Assembly: GCF_022539665.2 (NCBI RefSeq)
Contig: NC_081339.1
Coordinates: 1 to 64,000 of the forward strand
Length of the DNA stretch: 64,000 nucleotides
DNA from: Daphnia carinata
Taxonomy: Eukaryota; Arthropoda; Branchiopoda; Diplostraca; Daphniidae
Direction of reading: 5' to 3'
In this document: positions 1 to 10,500 of the stretch, in pieces
Position numbering within the stretch: position 1 is the first letter of the stretch
How the letters are laid out: each line of letters starts with the position of its first letter
The notes under the pieces: generated by a model
Database searches by the model: none
The model's input: the letters and a program-made list of their open reading frames with translations, nothing else
Told to the model about the DNA's origin: nothing
Position numbers and translations under genes: made by a program

Positions 1-1295
1 GTCTCCCATAAACGTAGGTACGCAATTTCTTGAGTGCCCACACCACCGCCAAACATTCCAATTCATTGGCGTGATATCGTGTTTCGGTGTCCGACAGCCT
101 TTTGCTGATGAAAGTCACAGGTCGATGTCCTTCACCAGCATCTTGCGTCAACACTACTCCAAGACCAGTTTGACTTGCGTCAGTCTGAATGGTAACTTCC
201 AGAGCGTCATCGAAATGAGCCAGAACAGGAGCAGTCGTAAGACGCTCTAAAATGATCTTTGCGCCTTCGTGACGTTCCGTCCATTGCCAAACAGCATTAT
301 TTTTGAGGAGCGCGTGCAAAGGGTGAGCCAATGACGCAAAATCAGGGACAAAACGCCGATAGTACGACGCAAGTCCAAGAAAACCTCGTAGTGATTTTAA
401 ATTTGTAACAGGCATGGAAGTCAAAGCGCGCACTTTCTCGCCTTCCGGGTGAATGCCTTCTGCATCGATTACGTGTCCTAGGTGGCGCCGAAAACGCATT
501 TGTCAATGTTCAGAGTCAAATTTGCTCGCTCTAGAGCAGTTAACACCAACTCTAGGCGTGCCAAGTGCTCGTCAAAAGATCGGCCAAACACCAAGATGTC
601 GTCTAAGTAAACAAGACACATATGCCTTTTTAAGCAGCCAAAACCCTATCCATTAAACGTTGGAACGTCGCCGGAGCATTGCTCAACCCGAACGGCAGAC
701 GTGTAAACTGATAAAGACCGTCTGGGGTTACAAATGCTGTCTTCTCCCGATCTTCCAACGCTACAGGCACCTGCCAATATCCACTGGCCAAATCCAAACA
801 AGAAAAAAATTGCGCACCTGCTAGCCTGTCCAAAACATCGTCAGTGCGAGGTAACGGATAAACATCACGTTTCGTTACCGCATTTAGACGTCTAAAATCA
901 ATACAAAAACGATAGTCACCACATTTTGCTTTACGAACTAAAACGACGGGCGAACTCCACGGGCTAAAAGATTCTTCGACAACACCGTCTTCTAACATCT
1001 CTTCAATCTTTCCCGCAATAATCTGACGGTCGAATACTGACACCCTGTATGGCGCAGACTTCACCGGACAAGCATTCCCCGTGTCAATATGGTGCTCAAC
1101 TTCGGTGGTTTGCCCAATTTCCCTTTTTGACGTCGGGAAGCATTTTCGTCGGCGTCCAAGCATACCCAGAAGTTTTTCTCGTTGACCAGAGTCGAGTCCC
1201 TTCCCAATTTTAACTTGAGTGGTGAATTTGGCTTCATCATGTGCTGGAAGAACGGTGGGACAGATCTCAGAGGCCCCGTCTGTCAAAGTAGACAA
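1..1295 (-). pseudogene. pol: Gypsy A pol: reverse transcriptase and start of RNase H, frameshifted
   Basis: The minus-strand frame 1295-630 encodes the N-terminal half of a Ty3/gypsy reverse transcriptase. It shows the SPWSSPVVLV block, the FCIDFRRLN block, and the PLPRTDD and DLASGYWQV blocks typical of the fingers and palm. That frame stops at 630. The catalytic YLDD box follows in another frame near 560-575. Further down, minus strand to position 1, comes the RNase H segment with the RYHANELECLAVVWA block. The change of frame near 627 is a disabling indel unless there is an assembly error. The 3' part of pol, including integrase, is outside the window. Confidence 0.8.
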
Positions 1296-1971
1296 AACGG
1301 CGTCGTCGTTGACTTAAACGGCACAAAAGAAATGACGTCGTCTTAGTTTCAACTCTACAGGGGAATAATTTACAAGGGAGTATCTCCGTCAGTCCTCTAT
1401 TTACCGTCATGACACTGGCTGGTATCACCCACTCCTTCCCCGGCTTCGAAAAACAATTGAACTTAACAAAAGCCGTACCAGAGACATTTGACGATAATCT
1501 TCACTTCACAAAGACTAGCGAGTTGGGCGGAACTGCCTGGTGTCCATCTGCCTTAACTGGCATCCATCCACGTCGTTTCGAAGGCGATTCCTCCGCGAAA
1601 GACTCTATCAGACCGTCGCTTACGTCAAAATCTTCTTCATTACTCCCCTCTTCATCCAAAAATGTTTCCTCCCTGCGGCTTTCCTCGTTAATTATGTGCA
1701 CCTCTTCCGCCCATCGCACTATCTTTTTCTCCTTCGTCAAAACTTCCTCTACCCTCTTTCCTTCGCCCTCTTCGATTTCCCTGTACCGTTTATTTAAATT
1801 TCTCTCAATTAACCCTATTTCCTCCCCCCTTACACCTTTCCCCGTTACGTTAATCTCCCCCCTACTTGATCTAACTCCCTACTTTCCTTCGCCACTACAC
1901 CCTTATTTTTCTCCTCAACTAACCCTTCCCCGACTAATTCAATTCTCCCTTCCCTTACTACAATGCTGGTT
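1296..1971 (-). other. Gypsy A linker between protease and reverse transcriptase
   Basis: No conserved domain is visible. A short acidic open stretch (1740-1501, minus) is rich in Glu and Asp, and the rest of the minus strand is broken by stops. It sits between the protease and RT frames and is probably a decayed part of the same polyprotein. The plus-strand Ser/Leu-rich frame over 1409-2140 is a compositional shadow. Confidence 0.4.
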
Positions 1972-2298
1972 TTACTTTCCACTACCCAAGATTAACGCGA
2001 ATGGAGCGGTCCTTAGTACGGTGACGGACTTGAGTTTGACAAAATTGTGCTTCCACTTAACGTTCAACGGTAGTGCTCCCTCTACTCGCACTAGCTTGTT
2101 GTCGACGCCTCTCAGTTTAATTTTCGTGGCCTTCCGATGAGGGTCCATAAATTTCCGCACGACGCTTAGCCGTACCGCACTAACGCTAGCCCCCGAGTCG
2201 ACGAGTGCCGTAACTTCCCCAACGTTTTCTACCCAGACCTTGATAAGAGGCAGGGCTGGACGACTTTCAGACAAAAAAAAACCTTTTAAGGGCGCCAT
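1972..2298 (-). CDS. pro: Gypsy A retroviral-type aspartic protease
   Basis: This frame of 108 residues contains LVDSGASVSAV, the DSGA active-site motif of retropepsins, near residues 34-37. A hydrophobic ILGSGK-like C-terminal segment matches the flap and C-terminal strand region. The enzyme would cleave the Gag-Pol polyprotein as a homodimer. It overlaps the end of gag by 13 nt in a different frame, and its first ATG lies in the overlap. Expression would need a frameshift or re-initiation. The frame ends before RT, so it is either truncated or joined by a further shift. Confidence 0.7.
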   Translation of the reverse strand: MAPLKGFFLSESRPALPLIKVWVENVGEVTALVDSGASVSAVRLSVVRKFMDPHRKATKIKLRGVDNKLVRVEGALPLNVKWKHNFVKLKSVTVLRTAPFALILGSGK

Positions 2299-3509
2299 TG
2301 TCCTCGACGAGATACCCCGTCGTTTTTTGCCGGACAGTCCCTAGCGATATGGCCGTGTCGATTGCACGAATAGCACAATCTTTGCGCGGGCCCTCTTGGT
2401 GCAAAGCCTCCACCACCCATCCGCGGAGCACTAGGTCCGGGATTAACAGGGAGTCGTGATAGCGACGATGAAATTTGGTTGACCAAGCGGTCTCGTAGAC
2501 TTTGAAAGAGTGTGGTCAAATCCTGTGTTGCTGGCGCAGGGACAGTTGACTGAGTGGCTGTTAAAACAGGGGGCGTTGGTTGTAATGTATGTGCATTTGT
2601 AGACGCTGGCACGCTGGGCACTGGAGGCGTTAACCCAAGTTCCTCCAAGTCTCTGAGTCGCGTCAAGAAGGCCATAAAGTCTACCGGTAAGGGAGAAGTT
2701 AAGGCTGCGACGTGAATGGGGTTCGCGAGACCTCTCAGCAACATCTTGATGATGTCAGCCTCCGGTAACGGGACGGGACAACGAAGGCACAATCGTCGCT
2801 TGTCCAACCCGTATTCAAGGCAAGATTCCCCTGGTTTTTGTACCCTAGACTCTACGAGCGAACTCCACTCCAAAAACGAAAGCGCTCGAGCAAAGTTTGT
2901 CACTAGTGCGGCTGACCAAAAAGCCCATGTAGCGTGATGGTGTCCCGTTTGCACGTGCCATTGGGAGGCAGTGCCCTCGAGACGTGTCACTGCAACCAAA
3001 AGTCGATTCTCCTCTGTCCAACCCTCTAACCCACCAACGCGTTCCACATGGTCAATAAACCTTTGCGCATCTTCGCCAACAGCACCCGAGAAGCGTGGTA
3101 TAGAACTGACAGCAATCGTCGACGGACGGACTGTCTGGGCAGCTGGCAAAGCGGCAGCAAGTGCTTGGATAGCTTCGTTGTTCTGTAGTTGTTGCACGTT
3201 AATCATTTCGACGAGTTGGGCAACCTGATTTTGCCTCGCCGCACCGTCAGCCACTGCTACTTCAGCAAACCTATTCAATGCCACGATTAGCTCGTTATTG
3301 TCTGCCATGTCTGTTGATGGAGATGCTTCTGCCGCCAGTACAAACTCCAACTTCGGACAGCTCGTTTTCGTCGCAGGTGAACGCGGCACCGGACGAACAA
3401 TACGTGCTCTTGCTGTTGTTTGACGAGCTTTTCCCCTCTGATTCCGCAGGTAGTACTGTGTTTCGAAGCCAAAAAAGGGATCTGGGACGTCGGGATTCAA
3501 ATCCGACAT
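2286..3509 (-). CDS. gag: Gypsy A Gag with CCHC zinc knuckle
   Basis: From the ATG at 3509 the frame gives about 407 residues; a later ATG at 3308 is an alternative start. The central part (IPRFSGAVGEDAQRF onward) resembles the retrotransposon Gag capsid domain, with the typical W/L-rich helices. Near the C-terminus is one CCHC knuckle (CYSCNRHGHIARDC, CX2CX4HX4C). The open frame extends upstream to 3869 as a Phe-rich stretch. I left that out because it is the translation of a poly-T leader. Gag would form the virus-like particle and bind the genomic RNA. Confidence 0.7.
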   Translation of the reverse strand: MSDLNPDVPDPFFGFETQYYLRNQRGKARQTTARARIVRPVPRSPATKTSCPKLEFVLAAEASPSTDMADNNELIVALNRFAEVAVADGAARQNQVAQLVEMINVQQLQNNEAIQALAAALPAAQTVRPSTIAVSSIPRFSGAVGEDAQRFIDHVERVGGLEGWTEENRLLVAVTRLEGTASQWHVQTGHHHATWAFWSAALVTNFARALSFLEWSSLVESRVQKPGESCLEYGLDKRRLCLRCPVPLPEADIIKMLLRGLANPIHVAALTSPLPVDFMAFLTRLRDLEELGLTPPVPSVPASTNAHTLQPTPPVLTATQSTVPAPATQDLTTLFQSLRDRLVNQISSSLSRLPVNPGPSAPRMGGGGFAPRGPAQRLCYSCNRHGHIARDCPAKNDGVSRRGQWRP

Positions 3510-4461
3510 GCAGAACCAACCGTACGAAAATTCGAAAATACCAAAACAGAAATAGAAAAAAAAAGAAAAACAAGCGCGAAAGGCAAAGAAAAAAAAAGAA
3601 GGCCCAAAAAATGAGAAGAAAAAAACAACAACAAAAGAGCAGAGAAAAAAAACAAATAAGTACGTTCCTACTAAGACACCTCGACCAAGATCAGAAGGTC
3701 GACAAAACAAAGCAAAAGCCAAAAAAAAAAGTTGTTGAACGCAACCAAAATGGCGAGCCAAAAAAAAAAACGCAACACCATAACAAAAAAGTACAACAAA
3801 AAAAAATATCCTCTGTGGGTGAGAGGGGAAAAAATCACAAAAAAAAACACAAAACGCCGTCAAAACCAAAAAGGGAAAAGTGAGAAGCCGAGCGAGGTCT
3901 CACAGCGTAATTCGCACCCAAAAATCTTTTCCTTGTCCACGCGAAAAAAAAGTAGAAAAGAAAAAAAAAAACACTTCCTCACCGTAAATCCGATCGCTAA
4001 GGGAAAAAAAAGAAGAAAAAACAAAATATCACACGTGACAAAAAAAAACGTATGAGGCGTCCCAAAAAAAAAAGAAAAAAAAAAAAAAAAGGCGGAACGT
4101 GCAAGACAAAGCGGGGCGGACAAAAGGCACACCGCAAAAAAGATACAATTCCTAACTACACACAGTACAAACCAAAATCATGCGCTGGAGTTGTTTATTT
4201 AATAGCCCGTGGCTATAGGTAACAAGGGTTGAAATACTTACCTGTACCGTTCCTCCACCCTTTAACAAAGACGTCGCGGCGGGATGGGATCCACTCCCCT
4301 TCGGCGCAGGTAAGGACCATCCACAATGGCGGCGGCCAGGTACGCGAAAATTTTCCTTATCACGTGGGCGGTACACGGGTCCGTTGCAGGCAACTTTTTT
4401 TTTTAAAGTTGTTCGATGGCCTGGCGGAGATGAACATCCTCGATCTTCAATCCTCCTCAAT
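3510..4461 (-). other. Gypsy A 5' leader, extremely T-rich on the transcribed strand
   Basis: This is the untranslated region between the primer binding site and gag. On the plus strand it is a run of A-rich sequence (about 3540-4140) with many A8-A12 tracts. The minus, sense strand is therefore a long poly-pyrimidine region nearly free of AG dinucleotides between about 3487 and 3666. Long open frames here on either strand encode only Lys-rich or Phe-rich low complexity and are not reported as genes. Confidence 0.6.
4232..4244 (-). promoter_or_regulatory. Consensus splice donor in the gypsy A leader
   Basis: The minus strand reads CAG|GTAAGTATTT, a perfect match to the 5' splice-site consensus, about 220 nt downstream of the primer binding site. 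The T-rich, AG-poor tract further downstream could serve as a polypyrimidine tract. Whether a leader intron or a subgenomic transcript is made is not shown by the sequence. Confidence 0.4.
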
Positions 4462-4477
4462 CCCTCTTCTGACACCA
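4462..4477 (-). promoter_or_regulatory. Primer binding site, tRNA-Leu type
   Basis: The minus strand reads TGGTGTCAGAAGAGGG, two bases inside the LTR end. It matches the complement of the 3' end of eukaryotic tRNA-Leu(CAG) (TGGTGTCAGAAGTGGG) at 15 of 16 positions. The tRNA sequence is from general knowledge of the family, not from this window. Confidence 0.65.
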
Positions 4478-4479
4478 AT

Positions 4480-5072
4480 TGTTATGGATGTTACCGGCGT
4501 CGGACCCAGACCGTGAGAAGCAGTGGATGATGCGGCGAATAGCGGGGAAGACGAAGATGAAATAATCCGATGGATATACGGGACAAGTATATTTACTACA
4601 CAATTGGGGTACAACACAATTCACTTAGGGGTTACGCGAAGGGAAGCCAACAATATGCGGAGCTCCTTCTTAGGACCACTTGGTAGACGGCGAGGTAACT
4701 AACTGCTTTTCATGATTGTCAGCAGACGACCCGTCGCATACCTTTCGGTCTGCCATCTAACAAGGGGAGGTGGAATCGGGACACTAGATGGGGGTACATG
4801 ATAGGATATAGGGTTTCTCGTAACATCTACCAGTCAGGTGGGCATTATAGGGATACAAAACCGACACAGCAACGCCAGGCGTGAGTGTATCGCATTCACC
4901 AGTGACGAACTTCAGGTTGGCATGGACGAGTAAAGGCAAGACAAAAACCGCATCCAACAAAAAACACTGCGTATTTTTATACTGTACGCAATAATTTACC
5001 GTATACGCGGAACTTGACCACCGGTGTGACGTTGTCGGAACGGACATCGGCCCGTGCTGCTCGCACATAACA
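4480..5072 (-). repeat. 5' LTR of gypsy A
   Basis: 593 bp bounded by a 7-bp perfect terminal inverted repeat: TGTTATG at 4480 and CATAACA ending at 5072. It lies immediately beside the primer binding site, which fixes the inner edge. The outer edge is inferred from the inverted repeat; the second LTR is outside the window and cannot confirm it. Confidence 0.7.
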
Positions 5073-6172
5073 GCACCGGGTTTACTATTGGGATGTTACT
5101 ACTTGTTGAGTTTCCTGTCAAGTTTGATGGTACAGTTGTGCCATTGAGGGTCTGACGTGCGTTAGCTGGACGACGATGCTTGACTCACTACGTCCCACTT
5201 ATTTCTAATCGAAACTGCTCAGAACGTTGTAACAGAAGGAACTGAAGGCGAATTGATCATCTTATCTGTATAACTTGGTACCGTATAAGAAACAATCAAT
5301 ACGATAAGTTTGTGTTTGGAATTTTTAACTTAAATGGATGCAATAGATTTCATTTTATTATCTAAGACGGTTTCCTTGTACCTTGTGATACAAAATTAGG
5401 AAAGACAAACAATATAAACGTCGTACCAGTTCCGATCGGTAATACCACAGTTACAGGCCGTGGAGCGCTGCCTTCCGTGCAAAGGTATCAGATTATACTA
5501 TGCCAACTCCATTGACGATCTTTTCCTGTCACGCAAGTGCCCATTTCGCACATATTCACATTGTCTCGAAGCAAAGCAAACAAACGACCCACAAGCCACG
5601 GACAAAAAGAAAAAACAACCGGGAAAGCTAAAAGGCAAAAGAAACGACACCGAGTGCCCCAATATGGTACCAGGAAACATTTCTTCCATACCTGAGTCGC
5701 AATTTCTGTTACGCCACGCTAGTTAGACATTATTTTCGCTACCTTATTTTTAATAGACGCCTAGTGGTACATGTCACAAGGAAAATTTTTCAACAATAAC
5801 GTTGGGTAACTAACGTAATCCCTCACCGTACTCGAGAACACGTAGTTTCGCAATGACGATGAATTCACCATAAGCCGTAATTGATTTGAATTCACTACTT
5901 CCATTGCTAGAACTAAAGTCAAGGACTATTACGGATTATGCATTTTCCTGTACTCTCTATTATGATAAATTGTATCATTCTACCAGATTGAAGTACGCCT
6001 GTCATTTTTTTGTGGTTCAGGCTTGATGGATAAACTCTGCGTACGTAGTAGTCCTGTTAAGCAATCTGCTTTCTTTACACGATTAGATTTCATTTGAGGA
6101 CAATCACTTAATGATGTTCTTGATCAATCGCATAAAATTGAATGAAAAACATAAAATATTTTATCTCTGGGG
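5073..6172. other. Intergenic, no gene recognised
   Basis: Low-complexity AT-biased sequence between gypsy A and the duplicon. A plus-strand open frame at 5460-5726 (88 codons, Lys-rich, no domain) and its minus-strand shadow have no recognisable features. Confidence 0.4.
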
Positions 6173-6227
6173 CAAAATATAAAAATAAAGGTGAATTTAA
6201 CAAACACTTTGTACCTATTGCTGTTAA

Positions 6228-6660
6228 TTGTTTATCTCTACCTGTTCGCACGACATGATCTCTTCCGTTAAAACCTCTAAAAGTGGAACAGCATTGCGGT
6301 CATGGCGTTTGAACATTTCGCGAGGACGATGGAAAGCAAGTTCCACGTGCGTTCCGCCTCTCGACCCCTTAATGGGCGCAACAGGCTGCTTCATTCAGCC
6401 GCTGCGAGGGGCGCGGTCGAGCTCAAGTAATTTACATCACTGATTTATGAAAACTAGACCGTTAGTTTCCTGTAAAACTCTTATAAAAAAAAACGGCGTC
6501 AAATTTTGTTACCTGAATACCGTCGGTGACGGTACCGCAAAATTTAATCAGGATTTTCCGAATATTCTCGTGAAGTGTATTTTCATCGAGGCACCATGAC
6601 GTCTGTTCACTAGCACACGCACCCGCAATCGGGTCAGAGCCTCCCAACCACGTCTTCCAA
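6228..6660 (-). pseudogene. ZSWIM8-like exon fragments, copy 1
   Basis: Two minus-strand exon remnants resemble consecutive parts of the ZSWIM8 protein, the substrate receptor of a cullin-RING ubiquitin ligase. The first (about 6647-6530) has SDPIAGACASEQTSW and LDENTLHENIRK. The second (about 6440-6228) has FKRHDRNAVPLLEVLTEE. In the second, the reading frame changes just before FKRHD and a Trp codon has become TGA, so it is not functional. The frame change is shared with copy 2 at about 24990. The SWIM zinc finger itself is not in the window. Confidence 0.65.
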
Positions 6661-6989
6661 GACCCATAGAGTTTTTTCTATGCGTGTAGCAAGAATTTCT
6701 ATGTCTATGAAGGCCATCACAGGCCTATCATCACTCTGTTTTAGTTCTGCACGACCGTAACAGGCAGTTCATCCTTGGTTTTTGACCATGATCACGTCGT
6801 TTGCGTAACAGTACACGATCTATTCATGCCGGGGTGTCATAATCGTGAGAGAAAGGATAGTATTTGTGCATTGGCGAAAGCTGAATTCACATTCAACGTA
6901 ATTCACGAATGCCTTGCGCTTGTTGAATTTTTTAAAACGAAATCTGCTGCTCCACTTTGCTTCCATGATGGAGAGAGATGCGTCGCATG
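6661..6989. other. Unidentified conserved block, present inverted at 22690-22870
   Basis: This block keeps short open stretches on the plus strand (SMRVARISMSMKA near 6680; [16 protein letters not shown] near 6785-6830) that reappear, inverted and with mainly conservative differences, at 22870-22690. I do not recognise the protein. It may be an exon remnant of a gene on the opposite strand to the synaptojanin pieces. Confidence 0.3.
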
Positions 6990-7170
6990 ACCTTGCGTAG
7001 TCAGCATTGCGCTCAACCCACTGAGATTGGCCACCGGCAAAGTGGCTGCAGATAAAACACAGCGAAGTGTTGCGCAGCAAAAAGCGGATAGGTACGCCAC
7101 TTTTATTTCCCATTGCACCACCAAGCCCGGTTTTGACTGACTCTGTGGCGACGTCTCACACGTCAACCGC
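6990..7170 (-). pseudogene. Synaptojanin 5-phosphatase (IPPc) domain fragment
   Basis: The minus-strand segment includes [20 protein letters not shown] and the following [11 protein letters not shown]. These match the central strand and NK..S/CSHFAAGQ core of the inositol polyphosphate 5-phosphatase domain of synaptojanin. Upstream frames (ESVKTG-like) are shifted. Only about 60 residues survive and several hundred residues between this and the Sac domain at 7694-8970 are missing, so it is a remnant. Synaptojanin dephosphorylates PI(4,5)P2 during synaptic vesicle uncoating. Confidence 0.65.
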
Positions 7171-7693
7171 TAATTCGTGCCGAATAAAAACGTAGCGACA
7201 TACGCCAACAAGTTGAACATAGGTCAGTAACGCGAATGGGCGATCCCGTGAAAGCACCTTGAACGAAATCATTCACACATTACTGAATGTCTAATTGGTT
7301 GATTTGATGTCAACTAAAACCTTTTGTAGCTCAGTTGCCTAGGCTTTGGCGTTCTCACTGCTCGCTGCCATCCATAGTCTTTGGTCCACCCTGTTAAAAT
7401 AATACCATGGTTGTTAAGTAGAAGCTAAAAGCAGCTAACACAAACAGTCACTTTTATAACCGATAACTCCGGTTCCAGGGTAGATTTTACAGATTTTGTT
7501 TCCGCTGTTCACCCACGTTGACCGGAAAAATAGCGCGAACTTTGTGTTGTTGTTGGGTTTCGTTTGAGGTTCTGGAGCATCCAATTGAAGCACTAAGATC
7601 TCTAAGCCGATGAATTCTGCGCACTATTTACAAGCTTGTAACAATATTCGAAAAATCGAATCACGTTCAAATTACCGTTCAAATTTGTAATTT
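7171..7693. other. Non-coding stretch between synaptojanin fragments
   Basis: No domain, repeat or RNA gene was seen. It lies where the middle of the synaptojanin gene would be expected and may be intron or deletion-junction sequence. Confidence 0.3.
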
Positions 7694-8970
7694 TTACCAG
7701 TTTGTTCGGTCAAGACAGTCGAGGCAGTTGGTTGGGATAACTCCTTTTTGTTGAGATAAAACTTGCTGATTCTTGAATAAGAAGAACGAATGGCGCTCAA
7801 AGATAGGCTGCAGACTTTGTTTGAATTTTGCGTGATTCTGGAGGTTTCCACCTCTGCATTCTTGGTGATAGTCGAACATGGTATGAGGCATCGACTCATA
7901 ACAGCGTTTCTGGTCAGCTTGGAAGAGTTGACTAAGTGAAGCTTCCCCTTCTTTTGCACCGACCATGTAGAGACCGAGTAGATTCACGGTAGCTGTGTCA
8001 TGATAACGCTCTTGCATGAGCTTCAAATGGCGTTCTAGAGCTGGTGAAGAGGCCTCGGGGCCGCGTGAGAATCTCACTTTGTGCGACCCTACTTGAACTC
8101 CTGGTTTCAACGTACGGATTTCAACACTGCCACATGTAACTCGTAACAGCCAGTGAGAAAAATCAATTCCATAGTGTTGCAATGGTAAGTGCAAAAGCCT
8201 GCCAATTTTAGAGGATCATTTTTTAAATTATAATTGTACAGTGAACCAGCCTATAGGGAATATCTAGGGAATAGGGAATCAATGGAATATCTAGGGAATA
8301 TCTACCTATTCCAGAAGAATAGGTAGATCTGTTGTCTGTTCCACGATTTTGCTGAAGCTTTTGGGTGCATAATGTAGCATCAATTGGGTCTTCACCAGAT
8401 GACTAGAGGAAATAGAATGTTCCAGAGTTAAACAGCTTCCAAAAGCTCGGTCACTCTTTCTTCTTCTACTGTCTGTGGCCCCTTCAAAGGTATAAAAGTT
8501 GTTTGATTGATGCGAAAAACTTCAGATTCCCCAATCTACCCAACAGAAACACAACTTGTAACCAAGACTAGGTATTGGTAAGACAACGTATATTACAAGG
8601 GCCCACCTCCTAAATAAATTGAACTATCAAAGTTCAAAATTATTTTCAATTTTTATTCTAGTTCATTTGACAAACCTGTATTAACTAGTAGTACACCAAC
8701 ACATCCCTATGCGTCAGAAAGTTTTGTATACAACATTTTTACTATGTCAACCTCAGCAGGACCTAGCAAATATTGAGGAGTTATATAAGCAATTTTGTTG
8801 GTTTGTTTTTTAGCTTTTTTGTGAAAAAAATTAGTTTGATTACCCAAAGCAGCAATAACTAAAGATTCAAAGAGAAGGGCTTCGTCACGGTTCCGTTGTT
8901 CAAGCAAAACACTGTCCGGTCCCTGTCCATTAATTTTATGCAAAATTTTGTAACATTTTCCCATAGCCAT
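7694..8970 (-). pseudogene. Synaptojanin N-terminal Sac domain, copy 1
   Basis: Pieces of the synaptojanin N-terminus lie in order on the minus strand. The start is MAMGKCYKILHKINGQG (8970), followed by LLFESLVIAALG. A middle exon remnant is at about 8470-8320. The catalytic half (8194-7694) has GVQVGSHKVRFSRG, FDYHQE and the complete CX5R motif CLDCLDR near 7705-7730, followed by a GTAAAA donor. The middle exon holds stops and frame changes. In the catalytic half about 60 residues expected between VEIRT and GVQVGSH are missing. The gene is dead although its catalytic motif is perfect. The Sac domain hydrolyses PI4P and related lipids. Confidence 0.75.
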
Positions 8971-10119
8971 TTTCGTGATCTAAATTTCAAAACACTACCC
9001 GGTCGATTGTATTTAGAATGTCATTAGCTAATATGCGACTTCGAATCAGTTAGCACGTCAGGTGTGATTCCTTCTGCTCAAATCAATTGAAATCAGCTGT
9101 GATAGTCCAAATGGTACCGTGTTTATTGTGTATACTTGGAACGTTGAACGCTATGGCGAGGAAATCACCGTGGAAATCGAGGCGCCATCAATTGTGGAAA
9201 CCACCACCGGAAGGGTTTTCGCGGAACAAATTTGATGAAATCGTGGAATATTTTATCATACGGATAAGATGAAGATGAAGAGCAAGAAGGTGGGGGTTCC
9301 CATCAGTTATCTTATAATAATAGAAAGATAAAACTAGACAATTTGAAAACTATTTATATTTTTTAAATCAAAATGAAAATTCAAACAAAGTTCATTAAAC
9401 GATTTCTTACGAAATTCATTTATTAACACTAAAAACGAATCACTGTTCGGGACTCCCGCAACTTCTTACAAACGCAGTTTTCGTGCAGAAAGACACGTAT
9501 AAAGCACTTGTGTGTGCCTCTGCTTATTGGAGCCGTGGTGGCCATCTCGTGATCCAGTTGTGAGTCGCGGTTCACAACGCATTGCGTCACCGTTACGGTT
9601 CCCGTGAGTTGAGTTTCACCCTGCTACGTCATATGAGGTGTCATCGGCATGCGTCTGGAACAAACTCATGTAATAAGGTGCTAGGCAATATTGAGATGTC
9701 TAATCATCACTATATGCCTTCAAACGGTGAAGAAACAAGTAAAAGGGCCTCTCGATGCGTTGAGATTGAGCATTGAGAACCTAACCGGATTTACACTTCT
9801 TCCATAACCGCCTTGACGAACAGTAAAGCTTGTTCAAAGTATCTGATGGCCTATAGACTAGGCTTCTTTGGGAGGGATCATCAAGTTGATAGTATCAGCT
9901 TGGTGGTGTTGGTTGATTCTCCTGTTAGAAGAAATCTACCCTAGTGGTGATGAAGTTCATCTACCTAAATTAAGTCACAGATGCTTTGGATGCGGGGCTT
10001 TAGTAGTTACGTAACGTAGCCTGTTGAAGTCAAGGAGCACTTTTTACCACTATGAATACAGGGCCTTGCGTTAAAAACCCGTGCAAGTTCAGAGACGGAA
10101 AACACTGTATTTTACGACC
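8971..10119. other. Duplicon flank, upstream of synaptojanin
   Basis: No gene is confidently recognised. Open frames at about 9071-9231 and 9582-9776 (plus) are retained in copy 2 at 26320-26480 and 26831-27025, but that follows from the duplication. The 9071-9231 frame in one register contains NGTVFIVYTWNVERYGEE, which looks like a beta-rich extracellular segment with no start codon. It could be an isolated exon. Confidence 0.3.
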
Positions 10120-10124
10120 CTCCT

Positions 10125-10310
10125 GTGTAATAGTCCGAAAGGTTTTGTAATTAAACGTACCACGATGTTGCTGGATAAACTTCTGTGTATTGCACAGCTA
10201 ACTGAGACAACCACACTGTCTCTAGCCTCGTCCCTCACTGCCCACCCGATACACACCGGTCTCTCTTCTCCATCTCGACTTGCCACCTGTCGACAGCCCA
10301 GAACACTACA
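10125..10310 (-). repeat. 3' LTR of element E
   Basis: 186 bp; on the minus strand it begins TGTAGTG and ends TTACAC. It is preceded by the purine-rich segment GAAGGGA at 10311-10317 (minus), a possible polypurine tract. A 187-bp LTR with a 4-bp target duplication is the alternative reading of the edge, because the terminal T is shared with the flank. Confidence 0.85.
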
Positions 10311-10500
10311 TCCCTTCAAAACTAACACAGGACAGATTAAGGACACTGAGTGTGACAGATTGAGTATGGCGACAGCAATGAGATCGAAACAGAAATCGAG
10401 ACGGACATGTGGAGAAAGAGAAGGAGATACAACACGTTCACAAGGGGATTACACACATAACCATCATTTTCCTGAGTTTTAATTTCCCTTCGCATTCCTC

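Larger units (their letters stand above)
1..5072 (-). mobile_element. Ty3/gypsy LTR retrotransposon A, 5' part, decayed
   Basis: Read on the minus strand the order is 5' LTR (5072-4480), primer binding site, long T-rich leader, Gag with a CCHC knuckle, aspartic protease, reverse transcriptase and RNase H, then the window edge. This is the Ty3/gypsy order. Integrase and the 3' LTR lie outside, so target duplications cannot be checked. The pol frame is broken near 627, so this copy is probably not autonomous. Assignment to Ty3/gypsy rests on the RT and RNase H motifs; the clade is not resolved. Confidence 0.85.

Noticed and set aside
1409..2140. 243-codon plus-strand frame, Ser/Leu/Pro-rich
   Set aside because: Antisense to the gypsy A protease and linker; composition only, no domain.
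3278..4132. Long Lys-rich plus-strand and Phe-rich minus-strand open frames
   Set aside because: They are translations of poly-A/poly-T low-complexity sequence in the gypsy A leader; no domain and no plausible start context.
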